This document shows positions 35,391 through 43,802 of a stretch of 64,000 bases of DNA, one piece after another (the first letter of the stretch is position 1; each line of letters begins with the position of its first letter). Made by a program: the position numbers and the translations under genes. Where the stretch lies: assembly GCA_963826795.1 (NCBI GenBank), contig CAWGYT010000011.1:1-64000 (forward strand), read 5' to 3'. This stretch comes from CAWGYT01 sp963826795 (GTDB lineage: Bacteria > Planctomycetota > Planctomycetia > Pirellulales > Pirellulaceae). Under the pieces are notes generated by a model. It ran no database searches. It saw nothing but the letters and a program-made list of their open reading frames with translations, and was not told where the DNA came from.

Positions 35391-37016
35391 ATGACACGAA
35401 CTTACCGGTTAATCCGATTATTCCGCTGCCTTCGCCTGCTTGGCATGTGCGTAGCAATGGCCGCGGCCGACGCTGGAGCCGCCGAGCCTGACGGCAGTTT
35501 CGGTAGCGGGCTTTTCGGCTCGTGGCAGGTGGCGAGTGCGAAACTCGAAATCGACTCAGGATTTTTGTCCCGACCGGACTTCCTGTCGCGGCTCAACGAC
35601 GATTCTGACGTCTTACAGCGGCTGGATCACTTGGAGCAGCAGATCTCACGTCTGAACGCCGAAAATCGGTGGCTGCGCGAGCGGCCGCCTTGGGCGGAGG
35701 GTGACCCTGGAACCGCGAAAGACGCAGAGGGTTCGCGCACCCCTGAGGCATCGCCAGCGGGGACCTACTTGATCGGCAAACAAACGGACTTTTCTGCGTC
35801 TTGGAAGAACGCGCTGCAATTTCAGACCGACGATAGTGCCTTTCGCGTCAGTGTCGGCGGCCGACTGCACAATGACTTTGGCTGGTGGCAGGCGGGAGAT
35901 AATTTCCAGAACGCACCGGGCGGTGTGGGGCCGTTACTGGCTGGCGCCAACTTCCGCCGTGCCCGCATTCGCATCAACGGCACGGTCTACGATACGGTCA
36001 ATTGGATCACGGAGTACGGTTTCGAGTCCGGCAACCCGGTCTTCTTCGATACCTACGGGGAATTGCCTGACCTGCCTTGGTTCGGCGCCCTCCGCATTGG
36101 ACATTTTCGCGAGCCATTCAGTTTGGACGCGCTCACTAGTGGCAACGAATTGACCTTCATGGAGCGATCGCTGCTACAGGAAGCCTTCGTTCCGTTTCGC
36201 AACACCGGTATCATGATATTTCGAACCCTGGCCGGCGAGTCGATGACGTTTGCGGCCGGGTGCTTCCGCGGAGACTCGAATTCTGTCGGCGCGGACGCAG
36301 ACAACGGTTCCTATGCGTTCACGACACGCACGACTTGGAACCCTTGGTACGAGATGGACGGTACCTACGCCTTGCACTTTGGGGCCAGCTACAGCATCCG
36401 CAATCCGGCGTCGCTGAACGCATCCGGCCAACCGGTGTCGACAGGTGGTGTCCGCCGGACGATCTTCAAGACTCGCCCGGAGATTCGCGTCAATGCTCCG
36501 GACTTTGCGAACACGGGGGTGATCAACAGTGACTTGCTCCATCTGATTGGCGTCGAGGCCGCGTTTGGCTCCGGACCGCTGCTGATGCAGGCCGAGTACA
36601 TGGCCGCTATCGTATCACCGTCTGCCGGCGCACCGGTAGCCGACACTTACTTCCATGGATTCTATGTGCAGTCAAGTCTGTTTCTGACCGGTGAGAACCG
36701 CCCGTACGGTCGCGAGTCTGCTGTGTTTGGCGAAGCGCGGCCCTACGAAAACTTCTTCCGGCGTGAAGATTGCGACGGTGGCCGAATCACCGGGGCGGGA
36801 GCCTGGGAGGCGGGGCTCCGCTACTCGTGGCTCGACTTGAACGACGGCACGGTACAAGGTGGGAAACTTAACGATATCACCTGCGGATTGAACTGGCACC
36901 TGAACCCCAACTCGCGTTTCATGTTCAACTACATCGTGATGCATCGCGATGCCCCCGACCCGGACGCCACCGGCTGGGCCAGCATCATCGCCTCGCGATT
37001 CCAGATCGATTTCTAA
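35391..37016 (+). CDS. Phosphate-selective porin O/P family outer-membrane protein
   Basis: From ATG 35391, 541 aa: signal peptide (MTRTYRLIRLFRCLRLLGMC, cleavage after AGAAE), a short coiled-coil trimerisation segment (LQRLDHLEQQISRLNAENRW), then a 16-stranded OprO/OprP-like barrel. Typical pieces are RVSVGGRLHNDFGWWQAG, FRRARIRINGTVYDTVNWIT, LRIGHFREPFSLDALTSG, WEAGLRYSWLDLNDG, and the terminal aromatic IASRFQIDF. The Phe end fits Bam-dependent assembly. Anion/phosphate uptake is the family role. Upstream ATG 35301 is possible but would precede the signal peptide. No transport or regulatory partner lies beside it. Confidence 0.9.
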   Translation: MTRTYRLIRLFRCLRLLGMCVAMAAADAGAAEPDGSFGSGLFGSWQVASAKLEIDSGFLSRPDFLSRLNDDSDVLQRLDHLEQQISRLNAENRWLRERPPWAEGDPGTAKDAEGSRTPEASPAGTYLIGKQTDFSASWKNALQFQTDDSAFRVSVGGRLHNDFGWWQAGDNFQNAPGGVGPLLAGANFRRARIRINGTVYDTVNWITEYGFESGNPVFFDTYGELPDLPWFGALRIGHFREPFSLDALTSGNELTFMERSLLQEAFVPFRNTGIMIFRTLAGESMTFAAGCFRGDSNSVGADADNGSYAFTTRTTWNPWYEMDGTYALHFGASYSIRNPASLNASGQPVSTGGVRRTIFKTRPEIRVNAPDFANTGVINSDLLHLIGVEAAFGSGPLLMQAEYMAAIVSPSAGAPVADTYFHGFYVQSSLFLTGENRPYGRESAVFGEARPYENFFRREDCDGGRITGAGAWEAGLRYSWLDLNDGTVQGGKLNDITCGLNWHLNPNSRFMFNYIVMHRDAPDPDATGWASIIASRFQIDF

Positions 37017-37254
37017 GAGGCCATTTTCCGTCGGGTTCTTATTACTCGGGGCCGATTTCTGCCGCGGGGGGCAACGGGGACATTCCTGAATGGCATTAAT
37101 ATCTTGCTAAGTCATTTGTATTCAAGCTCTTTCTTGAGCTGTCGTCGAGGCTTTTTCATGAGCGGACATTCTTTGGGGCGACGCTTGCGGACACGGGGTT
37201 CGCAGCGGTTTGGTCGGTCGGGATTGACGACGAGCTTGGGGAGACCGAGAAACG
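37017..37254. other. Intergenic, nothing recognised
   Basis: Sequence between the porin and the GAGACGGTCTA array. No gene or clear terminator. GC-rich G-runs occur near 37065. Confidence 0.25.
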
Positions 37255-37390
37255 GGGAGACCGAGGAGACCGAGACGGTCTAACGACCGAGGAGACCGAG
37301 ACGGTCTAACGGGCCGCGGCAGACGAGGAGACCGAGACGGTCTAACGACAGCAGGAGACCGAGACCAGGAGACCGAGACGGTCTAACGGG
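37255..37390. repeat. AGACGGTCTA array with GGAGACCGAG tail
   Basis: Four copies of GAGACCGAGACGGTCTAACG plus incomplete ones, separated by GGGCCGCGGCAG or CCGAG spacers. The core AGACGGTCTA is the same as in the other arrays, but the outer sequence differs; here GAGACCGAGACGGTCT can pair over a 5-bp stem. It lies downstream of the RAYT gene and faces opposite to the array upstream of it (38973-39238). Confidence 0.82.
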
Positions 37391-37773
37391 CCGCGGCAGG
37401 AAAGGCAGACCTCAGACCGACTGCTTCCGGCGTCTGCTTCCGGCTCCACCACGTGACGGTTGCAGCCGTTGATCCAAACTTAGACAGCAAACCGAGAGCG
37501 CCCACGTTCTTACGAGCAATCTCAGTCGGTCGAGTCGCAATGGACGCCGATTCGCCGCGTGCCGAAGGAGCCGTCCAGCCCGACGTTTGTGTCACGGCGC
37601 AGCGGTCGCGGTCTGGGTCGCGGTTTGGGGATCGGTCGGTCGGACCAAGCGGTGTAGCGAACGTTTGCGCCGGGCCGTGCGCGTGTGAGCCGGCGGATTA
37701 CGGCGTTCGCATCCGTTAAGCGGCGAGGCCGGGCAGTGAGACGGCGCGGAGATTGCAAACGGTCGATCGTCGA
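37391..37773. other. Intergenic between array and RAYT gene
   Basis: About 380 bases with only one short minus-strand frame (37383-37595), which matches no family I know and is not called. Probably the 3' flank of the RAYT unit. Confidence 0.3.
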
Positions 37774-38826
37774 TTAGGCGAAGATCGCGGCGCAGGCGGT
37801 CGTGCCGCGGAACCAGCGCCGGCCCGCGGCGCTGGCCGCCATGCGCACGCGAGCGAGCGAACCGACGATCTGGCCGAAACGCCGGTCGAACTGGAAAACG
37901 CTTTCCAGCCAGTGCTCCGCCCGGATCCCCAGCCGCTGGAGGATCGGGGCCAGCGACGCGGGAATCGCAGCACGGCTCTTCGACCCCTGCTGCCGGCCGG
38001 TCCAGTCGAGCAGCTCGAGGTACTTTTCCAGGCTGATCGGCAGCAGTCCCTTGTTCGAGGCGCACCAGGGCCGCTGCGCACCGGCAGGGTCGAGTTGAAC
38101 GGGATCGTCTTCCCGAATTGTGAGCGGACAAAGCCAGTCGTCCGGACCCGGCGTGCTTCCCTGCGCCGGCCGGGATCCGCTCGACTGCCGTCCCTGGATC
38201 CGATTGTAGGCGGACGTGTGACGCGCCTCTTCCGGGACCGAAGCCTCCCCGGCCCGGATCGGGTTCAAATCCACATAGATTCCGCACAGCAGAATCGCCG
38301 CTTCGTCTTCCAGACTCCGGCAGCCGAAGCGATGTTCCCAGAAGGTGCCGCTGGTGCCGGACTCTCGATTAAAGCGCCGCGCGAGATGCTCGCAAAGCGT
38401 CCCCATGTACCACGAGACATCCGCCAAACGCCGCCGCAACTTGTCGACGTCCTGTGTGCGGCGTTGCTGCTCGAGCTGCTCGTCGGTCGGTTCCTCGATC
38501 TGGCTGTTTCCCGTTCGTTTCAGCCGCGCCACGATCCACGAGCGCCGCAGTACCTCGTCGTCGCTGTAGGTCGCCGCCAGATCCGGACGCGTGCGGAGGA
38601 TCAGGTGGAGGTGGTTGGCCTGTTCGGCATGAAAGCCAATGTCGATCGCAAACAAGCCGGCCAGCTGCCGCTCGACCTCCTCGATCACGTCGCGACGAGA
38701 CTCGTAGTTGATCCCCGTCACCGGATCCTGACCGCAGAGCCACGCCCGCTGCACGCAGCGATTCCAGCAGTGATAGACGCCCACTTCCCCCTGAGAGACA
38801 ACGGTTCGGCGCGGAGAGCTCGGCAT
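37774..38826 (-). CDS. REP-associated tyrosine transposase (RAYT, Y1 HUH family)
   Basis: 350 aa from ATG 38826, chosen because a near-perfect ribosome binding site (AGGAGGTG) lies just upstream; the frame is open to 38991. N-terminal Y1 domain: VVSQGEVGVYHCWNRCVQRA, then the HUH motif in EQANHLHLILRTRPDLA (HxH), followed by a long helical region and GTFWEHRFGCRSLEDEAAIL with YVDLNPIRAG, typical of RAYTs. These single-strand nucleases bind and cut REP hairpins. It is flanked by motif arrays in opposite orientation (37255-37390 and 38973-39238), which may be its substrates. Confidence 0.88.
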   Translation of the reverse strand: MPSSPRRTVVSQGEVGVYHCWNRCVQRAWLCGQDPVTGINYESRRDVIEEVERQLAGLFAIDIGFHAEQANHLHLILRTRPDLAATYSDDEVLRRSWIVARLKRTGNSQIEEPTDEQLEQQRRTQDVDKLRRRLADVSWYMGTLCEHLARRFNRESGTSGTFWEHRFGCRSLEDEAAILLCGIYVDLNPIRAGEASVPEEARHTSAYNRIQGRQSSGSRPAQGSTPGPDDWLCPLTIREDDPVQLDPAGAQRPWCASNKGLLPISLEKYLELLDWTGRQQGSKSRAAIPASLAPILQRLGIRAEHWLESVFQFDRRFGQIVGSLARVRMAASAAGRRWFRGTTACAAIFA

Positions 38827-38972
38827 GGGACACCTCCTGGTAAACAGACGACCTCCTGGAACGCCAGGTAGTATCTCCGTCCCTGCAACTCCGCCGCAAC
38901 CCTCCTTGCAACTCAGATCTCGACTTGACGGCCCACCCTCCCGACCGGCACGCATGAACTCGGATGCACTCG

Positions 38973-39238
38973 GCGACTGAGCACGACACACCGGGCCCCC
39001 TCGGACAAACGGAATGTAGACCGTCTGGTTAGGTCTGGTTAGGTCTGGTTAGGTCCGGCGAGCTAAACGCAATGTAGACCGTCTGGTTAGGTTGGAATGT
39101 AGACCGTCTGGTTAGGTTGGAATGTAGACCGTCTGGTTAGGTTGGAATGTAGACCGTCTGGTTAGGTTGGAATGTAGACCGTCTGGTTAGGTTGGAATGT
39201 AGACCGTCTGGTTAGGTTGGAATGTAGACCGTCTGGTT
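38973..39238 (+). repeat. Array border and left part of the 25-bp tandem array
   Basis: Begins with the border GAGCACGACACACCGGGCCC shared with 33217, one GTAGACCGTCTGGTTAGG unit with GTCTGGTTAG stutters, and a CCGGCGAGCTAAACGC segment also shared with 33 kb. Then come seven 25-bp units (GGAAT plus GTAGACCGTCTGGTTAGGTT; starts 39069, 39094, 39119, 39144, 39169, 39194, 39219). The last unit is cut after CTGGTT at 39238, where the IS91-like element begins. The rest of the array resumes at 41758. Confidence 0.9.
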
Positions 39239-39342
39239 CAAGTCAGCCGCTGGCGCGGCGGATCCCCTCAGTCTAGCGATTTCTGGCTTTGAGGCCACGT
39301 TTCCTTGTTGGAATTTCTTTCCCTTCCACAAGGAGCCGTTTC

Positions 39343-40236
39343 ATGGCAGTTTCGAAGCATTTTACCGGCAAGCTTTACCAGCGGATGAGTGACGACCTGC
39401 ATTTGGCAGGCATGGGAGAGCGGACGCACGAGGGTTACTTGCGGGCCGTCCGGCAACTGGCCGATTACTGCCGGCGTTCCCCGGATCGGATCACCGAAGC
39501 CCAGCTTCGCCGTTACTTTCTTCATCTCAAGAATGAACGCCACTTTGCCACCGGCTCGATGCGCGTCGCCTACAGCGGTATCAAGTTCTTCTACACACGC
39601 AGTTGCCGACGCGAATGGCAGACGCTCAGTTCGATGAAGATCCAGAACGTCAAGAGCCTCCCGGAGGTGCTCACGATCCCGCAAGTGCACCGGATCATCG
39701 ACGCTTGCACCACCGAGCGGATGGCCGTCTACTTCTGGACGGTCTACTCACTCGGCTTGCGCCTGCAGGAAGGGCTCAACGTGCAAGTCGGAGACATCGA
39801 TGCGTCGCGTGGTCTCGTCCACATTCATCGCGGCAAGGGAGCGAAAGATCGCTACGTGCCCATTCCGACCACGACGCTGCAATGGCTGCGACGCTACTGG
39901 ACAACCCACCGGCATCCTGCGTTTCTCTTTCCAGCCGAGAGCCGCGATCATCTTGGCGCGCCCACGGCCAAGACGCCCATGAGTATGACCGCCGTGCAAG
40001 GCGCAATGAAGCTCATCACGCGCCAGATCAATTTCGGTAAAAAGGTCTCCACGCATACGCTGAGGCATTCCTATGCAACGCATCTGCTCGAAGCCGGGGT
40101 CTCGCTGCGCATCATTCAGCAGTACATGGGACATAGCAGCTTGCAGACGACCATGGTCTATCTGCATTTGACGGATGTCGCCACGGCCGATGCCCGCAAG
40201 ACGATCGAGAAGATCTTTCGGCGAGCGTTGCCGTAG
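39343..40236 (+). CDS. Tyrosine recombinase (XerC/phage-integrase family)
   Basis: 297 aa. N-terminal SAM-like core-binding domain (residues 12-95), catalytic domain 105-290 with the expected residues: Arg 140 (SLGLRLQEG), Lys 168 (GKGAKDRYVP), His 238 and Arg 241 (THTLRHSYATHLLEAG), His 264 (YMGHSSLQTT), nucleophile Tyr 273 (YLHLT). AAGGAG lies seven bases before ATG 39343. The transposase gene follows after three bases. In IS91-like elements such recombinases probably resolve or integrate circular intermediates; this is inference. Confidence 0.92.
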   Translation: MAVSKHFTGKLYQRMSDDLHLAGMGERTHEGYLRAVRQLADYCRRSPDRITEAQLRRYFLHLKNERHFATGSMRVAYSGIKFFYTRSCRREWQTLSSMKIQNVKSLPEVLTIPQVHRIIDACTTERMAVYFWTVYSLGLRLQEGLNVQVGDIDASRGLVHIHRGKGAKDRYVPIPTTTLQWLRRYWTTHRHPAFLFPAESRDHLGAPTAKTPMSMTAVQGAMKLITRQINFGKKVSTHTLRHSYATHLLEAGVSLRIIQQYMGHSSLQTTMVYLHLTDVATADARKTIEKIFRRALP

Positions 40237-40239
40237 ACC

Positions 40240-41367
40240 ATGTCGTCGGTCGCCGCGGCGATCCGGCAGCACGCACCCGCTTACTTGCAGCAGTTTGGCG
40301 ATCGAGTTCCCTTGGGACATCGGCGTGTGATCGACGCGATCACGCGTTGTCGTACCGGAGAACTGGGACATACGGTCTATCATTGCGATCACTGTGATCG
40401 TGAGCATTGGGTTGGGCGGTCCTGTGGCAATCGCCACTGCGCGACTTGCCAAGCCGACAAGACTGCCGAATGGCTCGCCAAACAAGCCCAGCGTTTGCTG
40501 CCGGTTCAACATTTCCTGGTCACCTTCACGGTTCCCGAGGAACTGCGGCCCACGCTGCGCGCTCATCAGCAAGCTGGCTACGATGCGCTATTCGCGGCCG
40601 GCAGCGAAACGATTCGCAAGTTGCTCGCCGGACGTTGGCTGGGAACCTCCAAGGTCGGCTTCTTCGGCGTGCTCCATACGTGGGGAAGAGACCCGATGGT
40701 TTATCATCCTCATGTGCACTTCGTCGTACCTGGCGGCGGCGTGAGCGAAGACGGAGCCAAGTGGCTCGCGACGCCCACCAACTTTCTCTTCCCCGAAGCC
40801 TGTGCGGCCGTCATCTATCGAGCCAAGCTGTGCGAGGCGCTGCAAAACGCCGGGCTCCTCAAGGATGTTCCGCGGGATATCTGGCAGCGTCGCTGGCAAG
40901 TCGACGTTCAACCCGTCGGTGACGGACAAGCTGTCCTCAAATACTTGGCACCCTACGTCTATCGTGTCGCCATCAGTGATCGTCGCATCGTCCACGTCGA
41001 TGAGCATTCGGTCACCTTCCGCTACACGCCGTCGAAGTCCAAACAAGAGAAGCGGCGCACCGTCGACGGCCATGAGTTTGTCCGTGGCTTTCTTCAACAC
41101 GTTCTGCCGCGTGGTTTCCAAAAAGTCCGTCACTACGGCTGGATGAATGGACACCGACGTGTCACCCTGGACTCCGTCCGCTGGCTCGTCTGGCTCTTTC
41201 TCGGCTGGACCTATTGGCTTGGTAGCGGACATGCAGCACCCGATCCCATTCCCAAAACCGGGCCACGCTGTGCACGTTGCGGAAAGCCCATCCGCCTCGT
41301 CTATCGTGTTGAACCGCGATCTACTGCATTCACCGAGCACGCCCCCGCGTACCGAGACACCGGATGA
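40240..41367 (+). CDS. IS91-family HUH transposase
   Basis: 375 aa. N-terminal zinc-binding region with Cys 49, 52, 62, 67 and 70 (HCDHC, CGNRHCATCQADKTAEWLA), the HUH motif HPHVH at 156-160 (MVYHPHVHFVVPGG) and the tyrosine region KYLAPYVYRVAISDRR (235-250). A C-terminal zinc finger CARCGKP ends it. The enzyme nicks one strand at the element end and transposes by rolling circle. All motifs are intact, so the element may be active. Confidence 0.93.
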   Translation: MSSVAAAIRQHAPAYLQQFGDRVPLGHRRVIDAITRCRTGELGHTVYHCDHCDREHWVGRSCGNRHCATCQADKTAEWLAKQAQRLLPVQHFLVTFTVPEELRPTLRAHQQAGYDALFAAGSETIRKLLAGRWLGTSKVGFFGVLHTWGRDPMVYHPHVHFVVPGGGVSEDGAKWLATPTNFLFPEACAAVIYRAKLCEALQNAGLLKDVPRDIWQRRWQVDVQPVGDGQAVLKYLAPYVYRVAISDRRIVHVDEHSVTFRYTPSKSKQEKRRTVDGHEFVRGFLQHVLPRGFQKVRHYGWMNGHRRVTLDSVRWLVWLFLGWTYWLGSGHAAPDPIPKTGPRCARCGKPIRLVYRVEPRSTAFTEHAPAYRDTG

Positions 41368-41657
41368 GCAACGCGCACCATCTTCTCAACTCGCGTGCAA
41401 ACCATCCACGACAAGTAAGCGTCTTGGCCGTGTCCGCTCATGTTCGCGCTCAACGCAGCTATCGGCTTCAAAGCGATGACAAATTGCTGTCTCCCATGCC
41501 GTCTCATCTCATCAAGAGATGCGGCGATCTACCTGTCATCGCCAAAGCCGAGGCGGTTGCCACACGTCACGCGGTTGGCCGAGCCCCAAGACGCTTCGCC
41601 ACGATGAAGCGTTTCCCATAAGAATAAGAGACCCCGCACAAAGTCCAGCCGGGCTGC
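41368..41657. other. Right part of the IS91-like element, no gene called
   Basis: An 85-codon frame (41364-41621) overlaps the transposase stop but has no recognisable features. This stretch probably belongs to the untranslated right end of the element. Confidence 0.35.
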
Positions 41658-41755
41658 TTGAACCGAGGATTTGAGCTTCGGCTGCGCGAAGTCAAATCCT
41701 TAATTGTTGAACCGAGGATTTGAGCTTCGGCTGCGCGAAGTCAAATCCTTAATTG
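41658..41755 (+). repeat. Two tandem 49-bp hairpins at the right end of the IS91-like element
   Basis: Two identical 49-bp units, each with AGGATTTGAGCTTCG and CGAAGTCAAATCCT forming a long stem with a GCTG-type loop. Hairpins of this kind are typical of the origin or terminator ends of IS91-like elements. The exact duplication is unusual. Confidence 0.85.
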
Positions 41756-41757
41756 TT

Positions 41758-42305
41758 AGGTTGGAATGTAGACCGTCTGGTTAGGTTGGAATGTAGACCG
41801 TCTGGTTAGGTTGGAATGTAGACCGTCTGGTTAGGTTGGAATGTAGACCGTCTGGTTAGGTTGGAATGTAGACCGTCTGGTTAGGTTGGAATGTAGACCG
41901 TCTGGTTAGGTTGGAATGTAGACCGTCTGGTTAGGTTGGAATGTAGACCGTCTGGTTAGGTTGGAATGTAGACCGTCTGGTTAGGTTGGAATGTAGACCG
42001 TCTGGTTAGGTTGGAATGTAGACCGTCTGGTTAGGTTGGAATGTAGACCGTCTGGTTAGGTTGGAATGTAGACCGTCTGGTTAGGTTGGAATGTAGACCG
42101 TCTGGTTAGGTTGGAATGTAGACCGTCTGGTTAGGTTGGAATGTAGACCGTCTGGTTAGGTTGGAATGTAGACCGTCTGGTTAGGTTGGAATGTAGACCG
42201 TCTGGTTAGGTTGGAATGTAGACCGTCTGGTTAGGTTGGAATGTAGACCGTCTGGTTAGGTTCGTCTGGATAGGTGGAAACGGAATGTAGACCGTCTGGT
42301 CAGGT
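41758..42305 (+). repeat. Right part of the 25-bp tandem array (20 perfect units)
   Basis: After the resumed AGGTT, twenty perfect 25-bp units (GGAAT plus GTAGACCGTCTGGTTAGGTT) run from 41763 to 42262, then CGTCTGGATAGGTGGAAAC and a final variant unit ending TCAGG near 42303. There are no spacers and no sequence variation between units, implying recent expansion or homogenisation. The array ends at the truncated ISKra4-like transposase gene. Confidence 0.95.
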
Positions 42306-43354
42306 TGACGAAGGCCTTGCGAGGCGACTTGTCGAATGACGACGTTTCGCTTCGCGGTCCATCTGCTGGCCGAATTCGGTCGAGTTTTTCATGCTCGAGA
42401 TCAGCGTGCGATGGATTTTCTGCGGTTTGTGCGGAGGTTGCGTGCGGCTTGTTTTCGCCGCTGCATCGACTTCGGGTGGTTCTGCCAAAACGTCATCCGA
42501 GCCGGCGTTTTCCTTGGTTTTTGCCGTCTCCGTCAGCTTCGCCACGTGCGATGGATCGAAGAAGCACTGCGGCGGTAACGGTTCCGGATCGACGTCGCTT
42601 GTTTCACTGGTGGCGCTAACGAAGATCGCGTTCTTCGTTTCGTTCCAACCTTTGCCGTCCAGATGCACGCCCGGCCCACGCCCGGTCTGCCGAGTCCGAA
42701 TACGGCCGCCGTCATAGCTCACGATGGCGACCGGCGGAACGATCGATTCGCCTTCCATGACGCCTTGCCAGTTCGTCCGCCGCGGCCGACTCCAGGTCCT
42801 CGCCGACGTCGAGGCAGATCCGCTCGATCGTGTTGGTCGAGACCTTGATTTCCAAGACTCGATCGGCAGTGACCGACGCCCGTTTGAGCGAACGGCTCTC
42901 CGCGTTGAGAAAGACGAGTTTGCGTTTGAGCCCCGGCGTCGATTCTCGCGCATCAAACCCGAGATCTTTCCGCTGAGGGAAAAAAAGACCGTCGACAGCG
43001 ACGGCAATGGGCGACCGGTTCGGTCAGCTCGATGGGCCCGTCCATCGAGTGGACCTTACGTGGTTCGATCTCGACCCTGCATTGCTTCTTGCAGTCGGGG
43101 CAATACACTCTGCCAAGTTCCTGGAGTGCCACCTCGCGAGCCCGTTCTTCCTGGATCGCCCGACTGAGCTTCTTCCCCAGGTCATGGGCGGGTATTTCGA
43201 TCTCGTCAAAATGCGGCACCCGACTCCCTTGCTCAATCGCCTGGATCTCGGCCGCCGTATGAGCCGCTTCCCGCAATTGAAACTCGAGTTTTTCTTCGAG
43301 CTGGCGTCGTTTCGCGTCCATGCGAACCCCTTCCGTGGCAAATAAACGAGACAC
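42302..43354 (-). pseudogene. ISKra4-type transposase, frameshifted and truncated
   Basis: The frame from 43354/43321 (MDAKRRQLEEKLEFQLREAA) contains a zinc-finger-like CPDCKKQC and CRRCRRSFFP. A frame change at a seven-T run near 42985 leads to QRKDLGFDARESTPGLKRKL and STNTIERICLDVGEDLESAA, and a second near 42770 to VAIVSYDGGRIRTRQTGRGP and CFFDPSHVAKLTET. These segments match the ISKra4 family in order. The C-terminal catalytic half is missing, replaced by the 25-bp array at 42302. Confidence 0.75.
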
Positions 43355-43402
43355 CCAGAGACATCCATTCCCGCGAGTTTACCAACTAATCCCGAGAATC
43401 TC

Positions 43403-43723
43403 CTATTGACGTTCTCCGCCAAGCCCAAGCCCCCGCAAACCCTGACATGCACCCACCAGTCGCGTTGCGACCGATTCGGTCTTGCGGCCGAGGGCGGCAA
43501 GAAAGTAATAATAGGCTTGGTAGTCGTCGCTGACCCCAGCGGCCCGCAACCAGGTCGTCACCGTGCGACGACCTTGCGCAAAGAGAATTCCCGACAAAAG
43601 CAACGGCAAACGCCACCGGTTGCGAGCATGCAACCCGGCGGCAAGCCACTGACTCCATTCCGACCAGTCGTCCGGACTCGTCCAACGACATCGTGGATCG
43701 CTCATCCTTGGCTCTCCTGTCAT
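43403..43723 (-). pseudogene. N-terminal fragment of a DDE-type transposase
   Basis: 106-codon frame with RWRLPLLLSGILFAQGRRTV and TTWLRAAGVSDDYQAYYYFL, a pattern found at the start of several planctomycete DDE transposases (IS4/IS701-like). The remainder is lost where the ISKra4-like fragment begins. Family assignment is uncertain. Confidence 0.55.
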
Positions 43724-43802
43724 GCGTTCGTCTTCGTAAACGCAGCATGATGGAAGAGCCTTTTTTTGTGGAGTTCAATTAACGCATTTTCTCAGAAAGT
43801 GC

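Larger units (their letters stand above)
39239..41757 (+). mobile_element. IS91-like rolling-circle element with tyrosine recombinase
   Basis: 2.5-kb element inserted inside one 25-bp repeat unit: the unit stops after CTGGTT (39238) and continues with AGGTT at 41758. It carries a site-specific recombinase and an IS91-type HUH transposase in tandem, a pairing seen in other IS91-family elements. There is no target duplication beyond an ambiguous TT, as expected for rolling-circle transposition. The left end reads CAAGTCAGCCGCTGG; the right end is two tandem 49-bp hairpins. The two-base ambiguity means the borders could be 39237/41755. Confidence 0.82.

Noticed and set aside
39343..41367. Prophage or integrative plasmid
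   Set aside because: Apart from the recombinase there are no phage, partition or conjugation genes; the pairing with an HUH transposase explains it.
41364..41621. Third gene in the IS91-like element
   Set aside because: The 85-codon frame overlaps the transposase stop but has no recognisable features and odd composition; probably untranslated right end.
41758..42305. CRISPR array
   Set aside because: Units are 25 bp in strict tandem with no spacers, and no cas-like gene is present in the window.
39009..42305. Integron with attC cassettes
   Set aside because: The tyrosine recombinase belongs to an IS91-like element, units are too short and identical for attC sites, and there are no gene cassettes.
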